A stretch of DNA of 64,000 nucleotides from Scleromitrula shiraiana (taxonomy: Eukaryota; Ascomycota; Leotiomycetes; Helotiales; Sclerotiniaceae), in assembly GCA_028455995.1 (NCBI GenBank), contig JABELC010000005.1, positions 868,001-932,000 of the forward strand, in the 5' to 3' direction. Each line of letters starts with the position of its first letter. Within the stretch, counting starts at the first letter, position 1. Shown in pieces: positions 32,525 to 45,200 of this stretch. Made by a program: the position numbers and the translations under genes. The notes beneath the pieces are model-generated. The model was not told where the DNA came from, did no database searches, and saw only the letters and a list, made by a program, of their open reading frames with translations.

Positions 32525-35500
32525 TTAAAACATTCCTCCATCAGCAGGCGGGGGAGGATTGCCAGCGCCAGCAGTAAGGGTTGGCATTGCTGGACTAGGA
32601 GCAGTGAAAGCAGCTTGGCGCGCTTTAGCATTGAGGTTTCCACCTTCACTGGAGCTCTTCCTCAACTTTTGACGAGATCTAGGTTTAGAGTCTTCGTCAC
32701 CAGAAAATGTGCTCATCTCTTCAGTGGATTGGGTAGCACTAGGAAGTGTATGGGTCTCGGCAAATTCGTCTTTTTTGCCCATAAAAGCTCCAAACATGGC
32801 GCGGGTCTGTCTTCGGCGAGGGTTGACAGGAGGAATTGGTGGAGCGGACTCGATGCCGTTCTGAAGAGATGATCCTGGTGGGAGGTTGATCGTCGAAACT
32901 CTCGATGTTGATGATATAAAGACCGGTTCCGAGATGTCTGATTTCGTAACAGACTTCTTACGCCCAGCTAACATAGCACGGTTGGTTTGTTGGAAGCCTT
33001 GCGTTGTTGGAGTCGTAGATCGAGAGCTGATAGGTGATGGTGCTACTAAAGAAGGTGTAGAGTTGACAGAGAATGGCGTGACAGGTGATGGCCTAGGAGA
33101 GACACCATGTTCCAGTGCCTCGCCCGTTTGAAGCGCATGCATTCTTTGAGGATCAAAGTAACCTGGGTGATTCGCCTTGCTGGTACTCCTCGGACGTCCA
33201 TCCATAAATGGTGATGGAAGTGGCGATGGCTGGCCAATGCCGGGAGATAGTCCTGGGGACACTGCCGGGGAAAAACCTGAAGCAGTGGGTTTTAACTTCA
33301 AACGAGCGTTTTGAAGGTCTTCAACCACGCCTTGGCTAGAGCTTCCTGTGCCTTCGGCCATTGCCTTGGCCAAATCGTCCCTATATCGACCGTTGCGGCT
33401 CTTAGATCGTCCCGAAGCATCAGAGCCCGATCGATCACGAGAAGTACGAGATGCGGGTCTTGACCCGGAATGACTGGTGGCTACACTACCTTTGCTTTCT
33501 CGACTCGCAGTACGTTGGGAGTGAGTCACTGGAGGGGGCTTTCTCTCTCGACTTGGAGCTCTCTGTCGGGGTGCCATGTTTGGGGAAGTTCCGTGGTCAA
33601 ACGGCATTTGTCGTTGTTCTTGCCCCTGTCTGGGGTCACCACAAGGAGGATTTGACCAGTTAACCTCATTGAAATGAGCTCCGCCATTTTGATGTCTGAG
33701 AGCGATCTCACGTTCACGAGTCCGTTGCGCATCTCGCCGAGCTTGACGATACGCTTTCATTTGAGGAGGCGTTGAAGCATTGGGGAGATCTCTTAGCATT
33801 TCTTCTTCTTCTTTTTTCCACGAGTTCTCATCAACCTTGACTGGCGCAGGTCCATTTGGAGTACTCTGAGAGCCCATACCCATCATCTTCATTGCTTTTG
33901 ATTGTCCTGCTGCTTCCTTTTGCTTCATTGCCAACGAGCTTCTGCTAGTCTTAGATTTCAACAGACCCAAAGGGTTAGTGGACGGGGCAGGCTGTCGTTC
34001 CGGTTCTACCAAGCTTTTTAAATTTTCTTGCACCTGCCTGCGTCGTGATGCAAGCTCATTTTTAAAGTCCTCGCGCTCCTTCTGAGTCGCAGAGCTGCCG
34101 CTCCTTGTATGGTGCGTTTCTATCTCACTCTCCCATGAAGCTTGTGGTACGTCTTCGGTATCTGTAGGTTTCACTGCTAACGGTGCTGGTACAGCGCTGT
34201 TCACCTGAACTAAAGGACTCATGGTGCTTTCAAAACTTGTCTTGCTTTCTCCATTGGCTTCTTGGTCCCAATCGTTGATATCCCAAGTACTCTCCTTCGT
34301 ATTATCATTAGGTCCTGGTTCAATTGGGTCAGATGGAATTTGGGAAGTAAGGTCAGTCATTCCATACAGAGATGAGGCATTGCTATCCGATCTCAAATGG
34401 TGACGGATCATTCCACTCAAGCCTGGAAGAGTGGGTGAATCTACTGGAGGTTCTGGTTGCGGCTCGGAATCATTAGGTGGAGTAGTATTAATCTCTAGGA
34501 TCTTTGGTGGGCTGTTTGGAGGGGGAGGTAGGGGTTCTCTGGGACTTTGGGATCGAGGGGCCTCTCGTCGGTTTGGTGATTTTGGAGATTCGAAGGGGTG
34601 TTGAGCCATTGTTGGGCTATTACGGTACTTCAAATTTGGAAAACTACGAGGTTGTGGTAATCCCCATGGTCGTCCTGCAGGGCCCTGTTTATTAGAATGT
34701 TCCGTTCTAGTTGGGGATCCCATAGAACTGCTATTAGGTGAATTAAAGAAAGGTCCTGGGCCAGGTCTTTGGGTTTCTGGCATGCCAAATCGCTGCTTTG
34801 GAGATTGTTCTGCTTGAGAAGGGTCACGGGGAACGAGGTGTCTCTGTCCAACTGGATTCGGCTGAAATGCTCCATTTGGTTCGGCTCGAGTCCGAGAACC
34901 TGGCTGCTGTCGTGGAACAAATGCTGTGGGTGATGAGTTTTTTCTAAAAGTCAGTGTCTCTCGTCCAGGTTGGACTTGCACTCGTTCAGAATACTCGTTC
35001 TCGTCCTGCGCGTGGTGAGATGCGTTACCAGTCGCTACCATATCATTGACTCTATCGTTAAGCTGCGATGCTGGAGCAGCATGTTCGTCGTTGTCGCTTA
35101 CTGGTGGGCTCAGAGGGGGTGCCGCATATCCAAACTGTGGTTTGGTCTCGACAGCCAAATCGCTTGACTTTACGCCAAAATCGAAACCACCTGTAGTAGA
35201 TAAATTCGGTGTTGGGCTTGCGGCACGTAAATTCGGCATACTACCGGAGGATGTTGGCTGACGATCCCATCTGTCAGCTAAGTTGGAAGATGATGAAGCC
35301 GATGTAGGAGAAGTCATCCCTAGAGGAGGAGTCTGGGCGCCCATGTTACGTTGTTTAGTCAAAGTATCAATTCTGTTCATTGTGGAATTCTGTTGCTCGT
35401 GGAGTTGCTGATCGAGGCCATTTTCGTATAGACGGCGTGTCTTGGTTGTTGCTCTTTCCAATCCATAATTAGATACGGAACCTCCTGCCGAAACAGGTGT

Positions 35501-36367
35501 GTGAGATCCACTCAAGGAAGGGGTGCGTTGTGAAGTAACCGATGTCGCCGCAGTAGATATTCTCGTGTTCAAATGACCAGACGATGTAGTAGACGATGTT
35601 TCCCTATTACGATTATATCCGGCTAGTGGTGGTGAACTAGGTCTTGAAGATTCGATCGAGGTATCTGCATTATTTTCCACATCGTCATTTTGCTCCTCCC
35701 ATTGTTCCCTCTCCTTTTCCTTCTCCTTCTCTCGGAGTTTCTGAAAAGCTGATTGACTAACATCGTCATCGTATAACGCGCGACCTCCCATGGATCCTCC
35801 GTCTGAGTTCTTGGAAGATCCAGCAATTTTGTAAATCTTTTGGCGTCCTCCAAAAAGAACATTGCCCTCACCTGGCTTAGGCCGACTCATAATACTACCA
35901 GTGTGCATTGAGTCATCGTCTGTACCATAACCATCGACATAAGAATGAACTCTCGAGAAATTAACGGGTGGCCGAACAGATCCATGTATCGATGATACCT
36001 CTGCGATATCAGAAAGGCCATGTCCTTGGAAACCGAAATCGTCCAATCTTGATTTTCTCTTTGGAAATAATACACTATCATCACTGGCTTTGCCGATTTT
36101 TGAGTTTGGATCATCCTGTTCCCGCAACATAGAAAACCGAGCAGAAAGTCCGTTCATCAAAAGACTTGTTCGAAAATCGTCCGAGGACGGTAAAGCATGC
36201 TCAAGATCCAGTTCCATTTTAGGCGGCTCCGGCTCTACATTTTTTCTTCCCAATCTAAAAGTCTTCGACGGTTTAACTGATGAGGATGATGATTCGATAT
36301 CACTTGATGCTCGTCCAGATCCTTCTGTGGCATCCTTGCAATCCTTCTTTCTTCGAAAAACGTTCAT
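32525..36367 (-). CDS. Long disordered protein of unknown function
   Basis: A single exon from the ATG at 36367 (MNVFRRKKDCKD) encodes 1,280 residues; the in-frame codons upstream lack ATG. The most conserved-looking part is the N terminus, residues about 30-140, with ELDLEHALPSSDDFRTSLLM, then GLSARFSMLREQDDPNSKIG and a SDIAEVSSIHG stretch. I recall similar openings in uncharacterised proteins of filamentous ascomycetes, but no named domain. The remainder is Ser/Pro/Gln/Asn-rich and disordered. It contains a Lys/Glu helix (FQKLREKEKEKEREQWEEQ, about 205-225), many SP/TP sites, and a basic helix at about 860-890 (KAYRQARRDAQRTREREIAL). A signalling scaffold or cell-polarity role is possible but cannot be shown. 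The 9.5-kb gene-free region lies upstream of its 5' end. Confidence 0.82.
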   Translation of the reverse strand: MNVFRRKKDCKDATEGSGRASSDIESSSSSVKPSKTFRLGRKNVEPEPPKMELDLEHALPSSDDFRTSLLMNGLSARFSMLREQDDPNSKIGKASDDSVLFPKRKSRLDDFGFQGHGLSDIAEVSSIHGSVRPPVNFSRVHSYVDGYGTDDDSMHTGSIMSRPKPGEGNVLFGGRQKIYKIAGSSKNSDGGSMGGRALYDDDVSQSAFQKLREKEKEKEREQWEEQNDDVENNADTSIESSRPSSPPLAGYNRNRETSSTTSSGHLNTRISTAATSVTSQRTPSLSGSHTPVSAGGSVSNYGLERATTKTRRLYENGLDQQLHEQQNSTMNRIDTLTKQRNMGAQTPPLGMTSPTSASSSSNLADRWDRQPTSSGSMPNLRAASPTPNLSTTGGFDFGVKSSDLAVETKPQFGYAAPPLSPPVSDNDEHAAPASQLNDRVNDMVATGNASHHAQDENEYSERVQVQPGRETLTFRKNSSPTAFVPRQQPGSRTRAEPNGAFQPNPVGQRHLVPRDPSQAEQSPKQRFGMPETQRPGPGPFFNSPNSSSMGSPTRTEHSNKQGPAGRPWGLPQPRSFPNLKYRNSPTMAQHPFESPKSPNRREAPRSQSPREPLPPPPNSPPKILEINTTPPNDSEPQPEPPVDSPTLPGLSGMIRHHLRSDSNASSLYGMTDLTSQIPSDPIEPGPNDNTKESTWDINDWDQEANGESKTSFESTMSPLVQVNSAVPAPLAVKPTDTEDVPQASWESEIETHHTRSGSSATQKEREDFKNELASRRRQVQENLKSLVEPERQPAPSTNPLGLLKSKTSRSSLAMKQKEAAGQSKAMKMMGMGSQSTPNGPAPVKVDENSWKKEEEEMLRDLPNASTPPQMKAYRQARRDAQRTREREIALRHQNGGAHFNEVNWSNPPCGDPRQGQEQRQMPFDHGTSPNMAPRQRAPSRERKPPPVTHSQRTASRESKGSVATSHSGSRPASRTSRDRSGSDASGRSKSRNGRYRDDLAKAMAEGTGSSSQGVVEDLQNARLKLKPTASGFSPAVSPGLSPGIGQPSPLPSPFMDGRPRSTSKANHPGYFDPQRMHALQTGEALEHGVSPRPSPVTPFSVNSTPSLVAPSPISSRSTTPTTQGFQQTNRAMLAGRKKSVTKSDISEPVFISSTSRVSTINLPPGSSLQNGIESAPPIPPVNPRRRQTRAMFGAFMGKKDEFAETHTLPSATQSTEEMSTFSGDEDSKPRSRQKLRKSSSEGGNLNAKARQAAFTAPSPAMPTLTAGAGNPPPPADGGMF

Positions 36368-37289
36368 TTTGTCAAATTCCAACTTCTCCGCTCAATTGGA
36401 TATCACAATTCCGATACTTGTTTCCTTTAGCGTTAACACTGGCTCCAAACAGGCACAGCCCCTGAATTTTCCGACTCCTTTGCTTGCGATACCGATAACA
36501 GACGTAGTTGTAGAATCAGATCAATGAGAACGCGAGTCAATATAAAAGGCCTCGAGAATTTGAGTATATTGAAAAACTGGGGAAAGCAAAATAAACTGTT
36601 CGACAGTCAAGCATCAGCCCTGAAATTTTTCAAAGAACACAAAAGTCCAAGAACTCTTGGGGAAATACGCACGGGAGTGTATCAGATCCAGCTAAATAGA
36701 TTTGAGCAATAAATAAGATGTTTCGTTTCGTAGACTTTGATTGGGAAATTTCAAAAACTTATTAGATGAAATGAATCGTATGGGTAAAGTGAAAGACCGT
36801 AATGTACTGTGTGTGTGTGAAAAATTGGTATGGTAGTGAATGTGTTAAAGTGTTTCGGTATCCCTGAGGATTGAAAAAGTTTCTGGTTGCATAGATCGTT
36901 CTACATATGTTTTTCCTTTCGTAACGACGACCTCTTCGTTGATGTGAGCTCAATCAGTTGAATGAATAAAATCAATGAGTGACCTGCATAACTTTTTGGG
37001 GTTTGAAATGTGCTTTAGATGAAGAGTAAAAAGAATGTATGAGAGTTGTTTGAAAAGTAAGTTCAAAGGAAGTTGATACACAAATGCACACACAAAGTAC
37101 GTTCCAAGTTATATGAATGAGCAAGGAAGGAAAGATGATCAGCTTCTCCCCCTTTCAGTCTGATACAAAAGAATCCAAGAATCCTTTTGTGTTTCGACTT
37201 TCTTTTTACCTGTGTATGTTCCTAAGTTTCTTGAAGCATAGAAAAAAAAAGATCGAAGGTAAAAGAAAAATAATGAGTGTATGGAAGAG

Positions 37290-37420
37290 GGATGAATTGG
37301 GTATGAAGTGGAGGAGGAGAAGGAGGAAGGAAGTAGTGAGTGAAGAAGAGAGGAAGATAGGAAAAGAGGAAAAGAGGAAGAGAGGAAGAGATGAAGATCA
37401 AGAGGGAAAGAGTTGATGGA
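37290..37420. repeat. Polypurine (GA-rich) tract
   Basis: About 130 nt on the plus strand are almost purely A and G, in GAGGAA/GAAGAG-like units. Such mirror-type purine tracts can form triplexes. The basic open frame that crosses it (37117-37416, Lys/Arg/Glu-rich C terminus) is probably a by-product of this composition. Confidence 0.65.
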
Positions 37421-37613
37421 TAGATTTTGTTTTCTTTGTTTTCTTTTTTTTTTTAACTCAGTTCAATCAAATCATAAGCCAAGAGATTGCAATTGCAATT
37501 AATAGGAGGAAGGATTAGAATTGGTCAATTCTTCAATCTACTAGGAATTATGTAAGGTAAAGTTAATGCGCTAAAAATTATGTATGTTCCATTAATAAGT
37601 ATTTTTTTGACCT

Positions 37614-37648
37614 GGGGGGTGAGGGAGGGGGGTGAGGGAGGGGGAGGG
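37614..37648 (+). repeat. G-rich tract with G-quadruplex potential
   Basis: Six G runs of 3-6 bases are separated by TGA, A or single bases (GGGGGG TGA GGGA GGGGGG TGA GGGA GGGGG A GGG). This satisfies the usual four-run G-quadruplex pattern more than once. It lies about 30 nt upstream of the TTTA microsatellite. Confidence 0.75.
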
Positions 37649-37670
37649 AATTGATTGAATTGTAAAATTA

Positions 37671-37704
37671 TTATTATTTATTTTCTTATTTATTTATTTA
37701 TTTC

Positions 37705-37755
<51 letters not shown>

Positions 37756-37757
37756 TT
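37671..37757. repeat. (TTTA)n microsatellite
   Basis: About 20 tetranucleotide units are interrupted twice by TTTC. It is the longest simple repeat in the gene-free region. Confidence 0.9.
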
Positions 37758-39168
37758 TTCTTCCTAATAAAGTTTAGTACTTACCTAGGTAGGTGACTCC
37801 GAGGAATGTGTGACAACGCATTCATAATTTATTATTATCAGTATTCAAACTCAAATTCAAATTCACATTCACATTGTTCAATATCTACCATACATAATAC
37901 ATCTCGTACCTTACTTGTACATTGTACTTCCGGAAAGTAGTAGCTACTGTCGTATAATATATACATCTTAACCCGGGTAACTGGATGAGTGATGACTACT
38001 GTAAGTTTTATCTATCATTCTCTTCATATATCCGATATGATTAACTAAATAATAGAACAAATGAATGGAATTTCTTATATTGATTTTAAATAAAAAGAGC
38101 GACAAGAGCGACCTAGATACTACCTAAGTATACTATCTGCCGGTAAATACCTAATCAAATTGAAGAAACCCAATCATCTGAATAGACATTGGATGATCTC
38201 GATAAAGATGTCTTTGCATACATAAGTTAAGTAGCACAGCGTCGAAGAATTAATTTGTGCTAACTACTTACATGAATCATACAAATTTGGAGGTCAAAAC
38301 TTCTAACTATCCAATGGTGTTTTACAGAAGCCCCCCTCCACACATCTTCTTTATACTCCATACCTATCCACTATTTACTACTGCATCTATCTATCTCAGA
38401 TCCTTTTAGGGTCTTTATGCATCGTTGACAGGCTCTCACCCGCCCAAATACGCGCCTATTGATTGCTTAAGATCTATCCAATGTGCTATCTAAGTGTGCT
38501 AAGTTCTACAGTTAACTAGTATGTCTGACCGTATCAACTAGTTTCGGGATGTATTATTTATCTAACCAAATAACCTACCGTCTATTCGTATAGTACAGTA
38601 GGTAACAGGTTCTAGTTTCAGCAGTTCAAAATTGCTTTTTTATTCTCGCCCTTCCGTCAAGGGAGTTATCTCATTCGGAACCGTTAACGTCTTACCCAAA
38701 GTCTCGGACGATAATCAAAAAAGCAATACCATCCATCCTAATGATTACCGGTAGAATACATCAATTCTAGGGCTAACTTTAGAAAGAAGCAATTTACGGT
38801 AGATGAAAGAAAGGATTTTATTTCCCTTCCCTACCATATCTCATTTATCCATTAAGTTCAAAATGGAGAAATTTGAATCAGAGTGAGGAGAGAGGATATA
38901 TTAAATTTTTGGGAAAAAGGAGAGGAAAATGTATACCCGGACCAATGAAAAAGGGGAATATCAGGGGTATTCCCAGGTTTTTAGAAGGATGGATCCGTTA
39001 CGCCAAAATATGCACGGGAAAGTAGCTTAAAGTGCTTTAAGTTTCACTACCGTCAAGTTCATCCAATGATACGCGAGACTCGTGGTAACTAGGATAATCG
39101 AGGGGGTTTCAACGCCGCATTGACCAATCTTATTGCTGAAGTATTGAATTGGACAGTGGCCCGACCAG

Positions 39169-39200
39169 GTTAAGGATTTTTGAGGATTTTTGAGGATTTC
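39169..39200. repeat. Threefold GGATTTTTGA repeat
   Basis: The decamer GGATTTTTGA is repeated head to tail about three times, the last copy degenerate. Its function is unknown. Confidence 0.6.
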
Positions 39201-39799
39201 GTACAGTAACATTATTATTCTTTTAACTCTACAGATGGATGCGATGTATGAACAGCTGAATTTCATTCCGATATCGAGTTCTCTTCTTCTTCTTCTCAAG
39301 GGTCATTGACGTCGTACAAGTAAGTGTAGTAAATCCACAAAGTTCACGGGTTGTAATCAAAAAGGTAAGTAAGTTACGTCTCTCCCTCCTCGTACAATAT
39401 CACTGCTCATACCTACCGTAACTACAACTTCAAGATCACTTTGAAACCTTGAAATTTGCTAATGAAATGAACATGAACTTTATACGAAACATACTCTTCT
39501 CGTCAGATGATTTGTTGTCAAATTCAATGTCTACCAGTGTCCAGGTGTACTAGGTATATCAATACTTTCTATGTATGTAGGTTTATAGATCTGATATGAA
39601 TATAATTTCAGCATACGTAACTTTAACCAGTTCAATCCTGCTTCCCGGCTTCTCATCCAACAATACCCGTCCATCGCATCCATATTTAGATACTCTTGAT
39701 CATTTCCTTCTCCATCTCCATCTCCATCTTCATCTCCCTACAACAACCGTCCTGGCTAGCTGAACGATTCATTTCTCCAATATGGACGTACAAAATTAA

Positions 39800-39845
39800 C
39801 CATTCATTCATTCATTCATTCATTCATTCATTCATTCATTCATTC
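39800..39845. repeat. (CATT)n microsatellite
   Basis: About eleven perfect CATT/ATTC units form this tract. The short Phe/Ile/His/Ser open frame across it is a repeat artefact. Confidence 0.92.
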
Positions 39846-41069
39846 TTCTGTAATTACCGTGAAGATTCTGAAATTTTGATACAGTACTAATTTGCCCAGG
39901 TGTCTTAAAATCATCGGGTACGGGTAATTACTTTTACTTTTATAGCTCCCGTCTTAAGTCTCACTACAGAAAATATGGATTTAGGCCGGAAAAGTGATTT
40001 GGATTGGTTTAAGCTAAAGAGAAAAGTCCGTCCGCTAAAGTCCGTCCTCCCGATTACTAATGTAGCTAGTCTACTATGAGACTAGTTTGCAATTAGAATA
40101 GACGATTAAATTTTATTAGACAAACTCAAAATATACGAATGATGATGAACATTTATTAGGATAACAGTTCTATACCCGATGTTTACATCATCAATCGAGC
40201 TATAATATATTACAGATTTCTTACCTTCTTATACCGTAGTGTATATTAAACAATTTACTTACATCAACCAAATACACAAACTCCCAAAAAGTGCAAAAAC
40301 GAACAATGTTCCCCCATCCCCAGCAAGGAAAGAAAGAGCAGTGTGTAAAGCAAAACATAGCAAGCATGTTGCCAAAATTCCATCATAAGATTACTATAAA
40401 ACCATAGATCCACTTCAAATCTTTCTTGTTCTTCAGGGCTATATGTAGAGTAAAGGATAATAGAGTAGATATTTGCTCCAGAGCAGACAGCTGGACTCGA
40501 ATTCAGACTTTGCCTTACGTCTTCTAGAGTAGAGTACAAAGTAGTAGTATTGTTTTCAATGGTCATATCATATCATATCAAATCATAACATGTCATGTCA
40601 TCAGGTACGAACTGTAACGAAGGGAAGAGAAGGGTTAACAGGCAAGCTGTTATATGGTATTTAAATAGATCAGAGCTGGCATATCAACGCCATTACTGCT
40701 ACTGTACATATATATTCAATTCAGCCTCCAAATCTATCGCATTTTAATTCATCGACCATTTCATTCCGATCAGATCATAATAGAATAGATCAGGACAAAA
40801 ATAAAAATAAAAATAAAATGCAGAAATGTAAATCAATCAATCAATCAATTAGTATACGAAGATCATTCCCTCCTTCTCTTCTCTGTACCCATTCACCAGG
40901 GACGGTAATTGAGCATTCGAAGCTTCATTTCAACCCCCCAGTTCAAAATCATCATAGAATTACTTTCGTAAACACGGCCTCCAACCTATGACGACAAATC
41001 CCAATATCCAGCGCCAAAAAGGGTCCTCAAAATATCTAATTAGTAGAGGGCTTTGGCCCTTTAATTTTT

Positions 41070-41460
41070 ATTTGAAAATAAGTGGTATCAGCTCAATACA
41101 TTATTAGAATAATACACTGGTAGTTATTTATATCATAGAATTATACAAAAGTCATTTGATTGCTAAATTAATCAATTTTAAAAAAATATATTCCATTCAA
41201 GTTAGTATAATAATAAATAAAATTAAGGTTTTGAATTTTTTTAAAAATTTATAAATATTTATAAAATTAAACTTTTAATTGATTTTCAAATTTCAATTTT
41301 AATTAAATAAAAAACTCTATATTTTTGGGAATGTTTTAGAATCGATATAATATTACTAATGAAAAATGAAGCAATTTGTTAGACATTTATAAACCATACT
41401 TTACTACTTTTGTAATGTATAATAAAATTTCTAGTACTATCATAACTTAATAACCAACGA
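41070..41460. other. AT-rich block
   Basis: This block is much richer in A+T than its surroundings, with runs such as TTTTAATTGATTTTCAAATT and TAAAAAAATATATT. It has no long open frame. It may be a decayed transposon fragment or a matrix-attachment-like segment; no terminal repeats are evident. Confidence 0.5.
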
Positions 41461-41825
41461 AATTTTCCCCGAACGATCTACGATTCTCGACTTTTATTTT
41501 TCCCACTTTTCCCTAATTTCTGGAAATCTTTTACTCAACTGCCAGTGCTTGTGTGTCCTCCTTCTTCCAGAGCCTCGGGTTCATTTCGCGGAATAGATGG
41601 ATGGTCAGATCAGGCCAGAGCCTCCAGATGAAGTTTAATCATCCTTCTAGAACATGGATGGGAATACTAAGGCAAGCAAGTAATGAGTATCAAAGCGAAC
41701 AATTTCTTTTTTTTCTTAATAAGGCTGCCTAGTATAGTAGGTAGGTAGTTAGTTAACAGAACTAAGGAACGGTTTAACTACACTGCACTAATACACCAGA
41801 TTGACTGGCCGATCCAGGACAAGAT

Positions 41826-41876
41826 CCCATACTCATACTCATACTCATACTCATACTCGTACTCATATTCGTACTC
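41826..41876. repeat. (ATACTC)n hexanucleotide repeat
   Basis: Five perfect ATACTC units are followed by variants with GTACTC and ATATTC. It is a simple slippage repeat in the gene-free region. Confidence 0.85.
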
Positions 41877-42179
41877 ATTCATTCCCGTGCCGTGACAGCG
41901 CATCCATTTAAATTACCCTTTCCTCCCCATCATATCAATATCGCACCCGTTTAATTTTTTACTTTTTTCTTCCCTCCTCCCCTCTGCTTCCCTTCCTTTC
42001 TTTGCTAGTGTAAATAAAATAAGATGAGATACCGGATGACGGACGGTTTCGGTTTCAAAGCGAGCAAGCGACGATCGATTTTTCCCGGGAACATGGTATA
42101 TATAACCCAGCCAGCCAACGAATCGAAACTAGTGATCTTGATTTGGTTCTTGACGGACGGAGATGAATGCCCGATGGGA

Positions 42180-42236
42180 GGGATGGGGAGGGATGAGATG
42201 GGATGAGATGGGATGGGATGGGATGGGATGGGAGGA
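42180..42236. repeat. GGGAT / GAGAT pentanucleotide repeat
   Basis: About nine pentamers of the form GGGAT or GAGAT run consecutively. On the other strand they read ATCCC. Encoded Pro-Ser-His strings are artefacts of the repeat. Confidence 0.8.
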
Positions 42237-45200
42237 AGGATTTCTTTTGCATGTTTTTGGGGACTCGGAGTGAGCATTATGACGGACGCGTGTATGTTGA
42301 TGTGTTCTTAATTATAAATCCATGTAAGTACATATATGTAGTACAAATGCATTGGATTGGATGAAATCTATACCTGGCACTATATATATGCAAGAGCATA
42401 GACTTTTCCTATAAAGGAAGAAAAGAAAGAAAGTAGTTGTCGCGCGCGGGGTAGTGCTATGTCGGTCTTATCGATGTGCATGAGCGCTCGAGGTCATACA
42501 TGCATGCATGCATACATGCAAGGAGGTAAGTACATATCGAGCATACTCTCTTTCTGTCGTACATTGAGTGATTCTAGATGAAGTGAGTAAGTAGGTATAA
42601 CATAAATCGACAAGTATAACGCGCTGGTTCCGATAAAAATACTGCACTGCCGTACTCTATCTATGTATGTATATCGAGCGTCGTAAGTTCTACAATATGG
42701 ATGATAATGAATGATACCATCCAACGGTTTTCACAGCGTAGTATCGAATGGAAAAGAAACCCAAAATGTACGGTCGATCGATCAATCAATCATTTATTAT
42801 TCTCCGAGATTTTCTTTCTTCTTTCTTATCTTATTCTTAAAATGTCGGGTCAGTGGTTCAGAGGGTCTAGAATCACGGAGATCACATCTGCCACTTGACT
42901 TTTAGCTCCAGTCAAATTTATTATTCTTAAATAGCCTCAAACTATGTGTGATGTGTGCCGTTTGTATTGTATTGTTGTAGTTAGTATATTTATGCTCGCT
43001 CTACATATGTATGTATGCTGTGGTACATTTATATGTAGAGCATATATATGCACGGTAAAGTGAGGTGAGGTGGGGTGAGGTCACACTACATTGTTCTATA
43101 TATATTTCTTTGTGTGATGCATATATGAATGAATATATCTATGTGGCTATGATAGGTTGTTATGAATAGTATTGTTTGGGTGTATTAAACCGAACTGGTG
43201 GGCGATGCGTGGGTGCGTGGGAGGGGAGGTTATGCTGGATTGGTAGATGGATTGGGAGCTTCGATGTTGGTGTATGTATGTATGTATGTACTATGGTAGG
43301 TGGGTAAGTTGACCTGCGGAGTGTGGTGGACTGTTGAAATTTGATGGGACGTTAATTAGGATTCATGGTTTGATACATGCTGTATAACTTGAATATCGGT
43401 TGTCAATAAGGTTTGAGAGAAGGAGAAAATCAACGGTTGATATACTTTTATTTCTACAATTGGTATATATTCTATTTTCTGAAAGATATATTGCATGTTC
43501 TATGAATCAATCGGAAGTTTTTAGCCATCATATCGTAGAGTACAGTATGGTATAATGTAATTCTTAAAACTTGAATATATTCTAGTCGAGTTGAGTCGAG
43601 TCTATCGCTTGCTGCGTATTCTCTATATCCAACCTTTTACTTTCCTTCCACCATTCCTCCTCATACTCCTCCCATACATATCTTCTCAAATTCCATATAA
43701 TCACAAGTAAAACATACAAACTATCATCCGACCACCTATCCATCTATCCATTCATCCATACATTCACCTATAACGTCATCCCACCCCATTCCATTCCGTC
43801 CCACTCCTCCCATCTCAATCCTCGATTCCTCCCCAAAGTAGCACAGCACAGCACAACATAACACAATACCACTACCGCTAACAAAAGGAGAATAAATTCA
43901 TCTCATGTATGGCGAGCGGGTATGTCGTGATTGTCATACGTAAGGTGGAGAGAGTATGATTGTATTGTGATACGTTTAGGTACGATTGTATTATAAGAGG
44001 GGGTTGGGCTCGGTCATTATGGTGTACGGGATGTATATGTGAATTAGTGGATATACGGGAGTGAGGTTTGGGAGAAGAGTTTTTCAACTTGTTGGCGAGA
44101 GTGTTTGAGGGATTGGATATGGACATTTCTGAGTGGGTTGGATTGGTTCAGACTGGGCGGGTTGCAGTTACGAAAATGATGTTTTTGTATATTACATGAT
44201 TGTTTAAGATCCTATACTTGTTTGAGATATTTTTTGAAGATCAAAAGATTGTTGAGTATGATCAAACTACAAAAGGACTCGCAGTAATTGCATAATAAAA
44301 TTTCGTACAATACACACTCAAATCGTATAGTTGAGTAAGATTTAACAACAATTTCAGATGTAAAAAGCTTTTGTATATCTTATTGAGTAAGATACGAACA
44401 AGTGGCCAAGCATAGGATACCGTTCTCAAATCCAAACAACCTCTTACAAACCCATTGAGTAAGCCTCTGTGTGATGGCTAGAGGTTCAAAAATTTTGATA
44501 TCGTATTCTGCGCCGCATCGATCCATGAACTTGACACGCATAGCATTCGCTCGAGCTGAGACATAAAGTTACAGATGGAAAGGAAGTTCGAATTAAATAC
44601 CGTCAGTCTAATCCTGCGATTTGTGGGATACAGGATTTGGGGATTTGAAGATTACTCTGGCTTGTAACAACACTTGCTACTTGGGCTGCTTACAGTACTT
44701 GAAGGTTTATCAAAGCCGGTGGTTTGGCACAGTTAAATGTTGTTGGATGACGATCTGACAGGAAGCATAGGATGATATAGGATGGAGGCCAAGTTATGGA
44801 GAATGTTATATGGGGGCTAAATTGAATTTGGAAGTGCGGTGAAGAAAGGATAGTACTCATATTGGGACTACGACTGACTATATTACACTTGTTGAAACCG
44901 GAAATTCTTAGCAGTTTTCTCTCCCATGTAAAATGAATTAGTTGTTAAAGAAATTATGTGTTAGACTCTCGTCTTCAATCTAGAATAGGAATGTGTGCCT
45001 TCGTCCGTCAATGACAGCTGTCGAAAGACTACTATATCATTCAAGAGGTATTAATATTCTATTCTAAATCTAAGAAGTAAGAAACGATGATGCGACTTCG
45101 ATGAGCAAGGAATTAACATGAAATTATGATGGCCAATGTAGATCATTAGATGAAAGCTACATTTCGGATCTTTAGCATTTGGGTTGTCGCAGCTATAGAA

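Noticed and set aside
37117..37416. 99-codon Lys/Arg/Glu-rich frame with an ATG
   Set aside because: Its second half is produced by the polypurine tract; no domain or splice context supports it.
42005..42277. Pro/Ser/His-rich frames near 42.1 kb
   Set aside because: They are created by the GGGAT pentanucleotide repeat.
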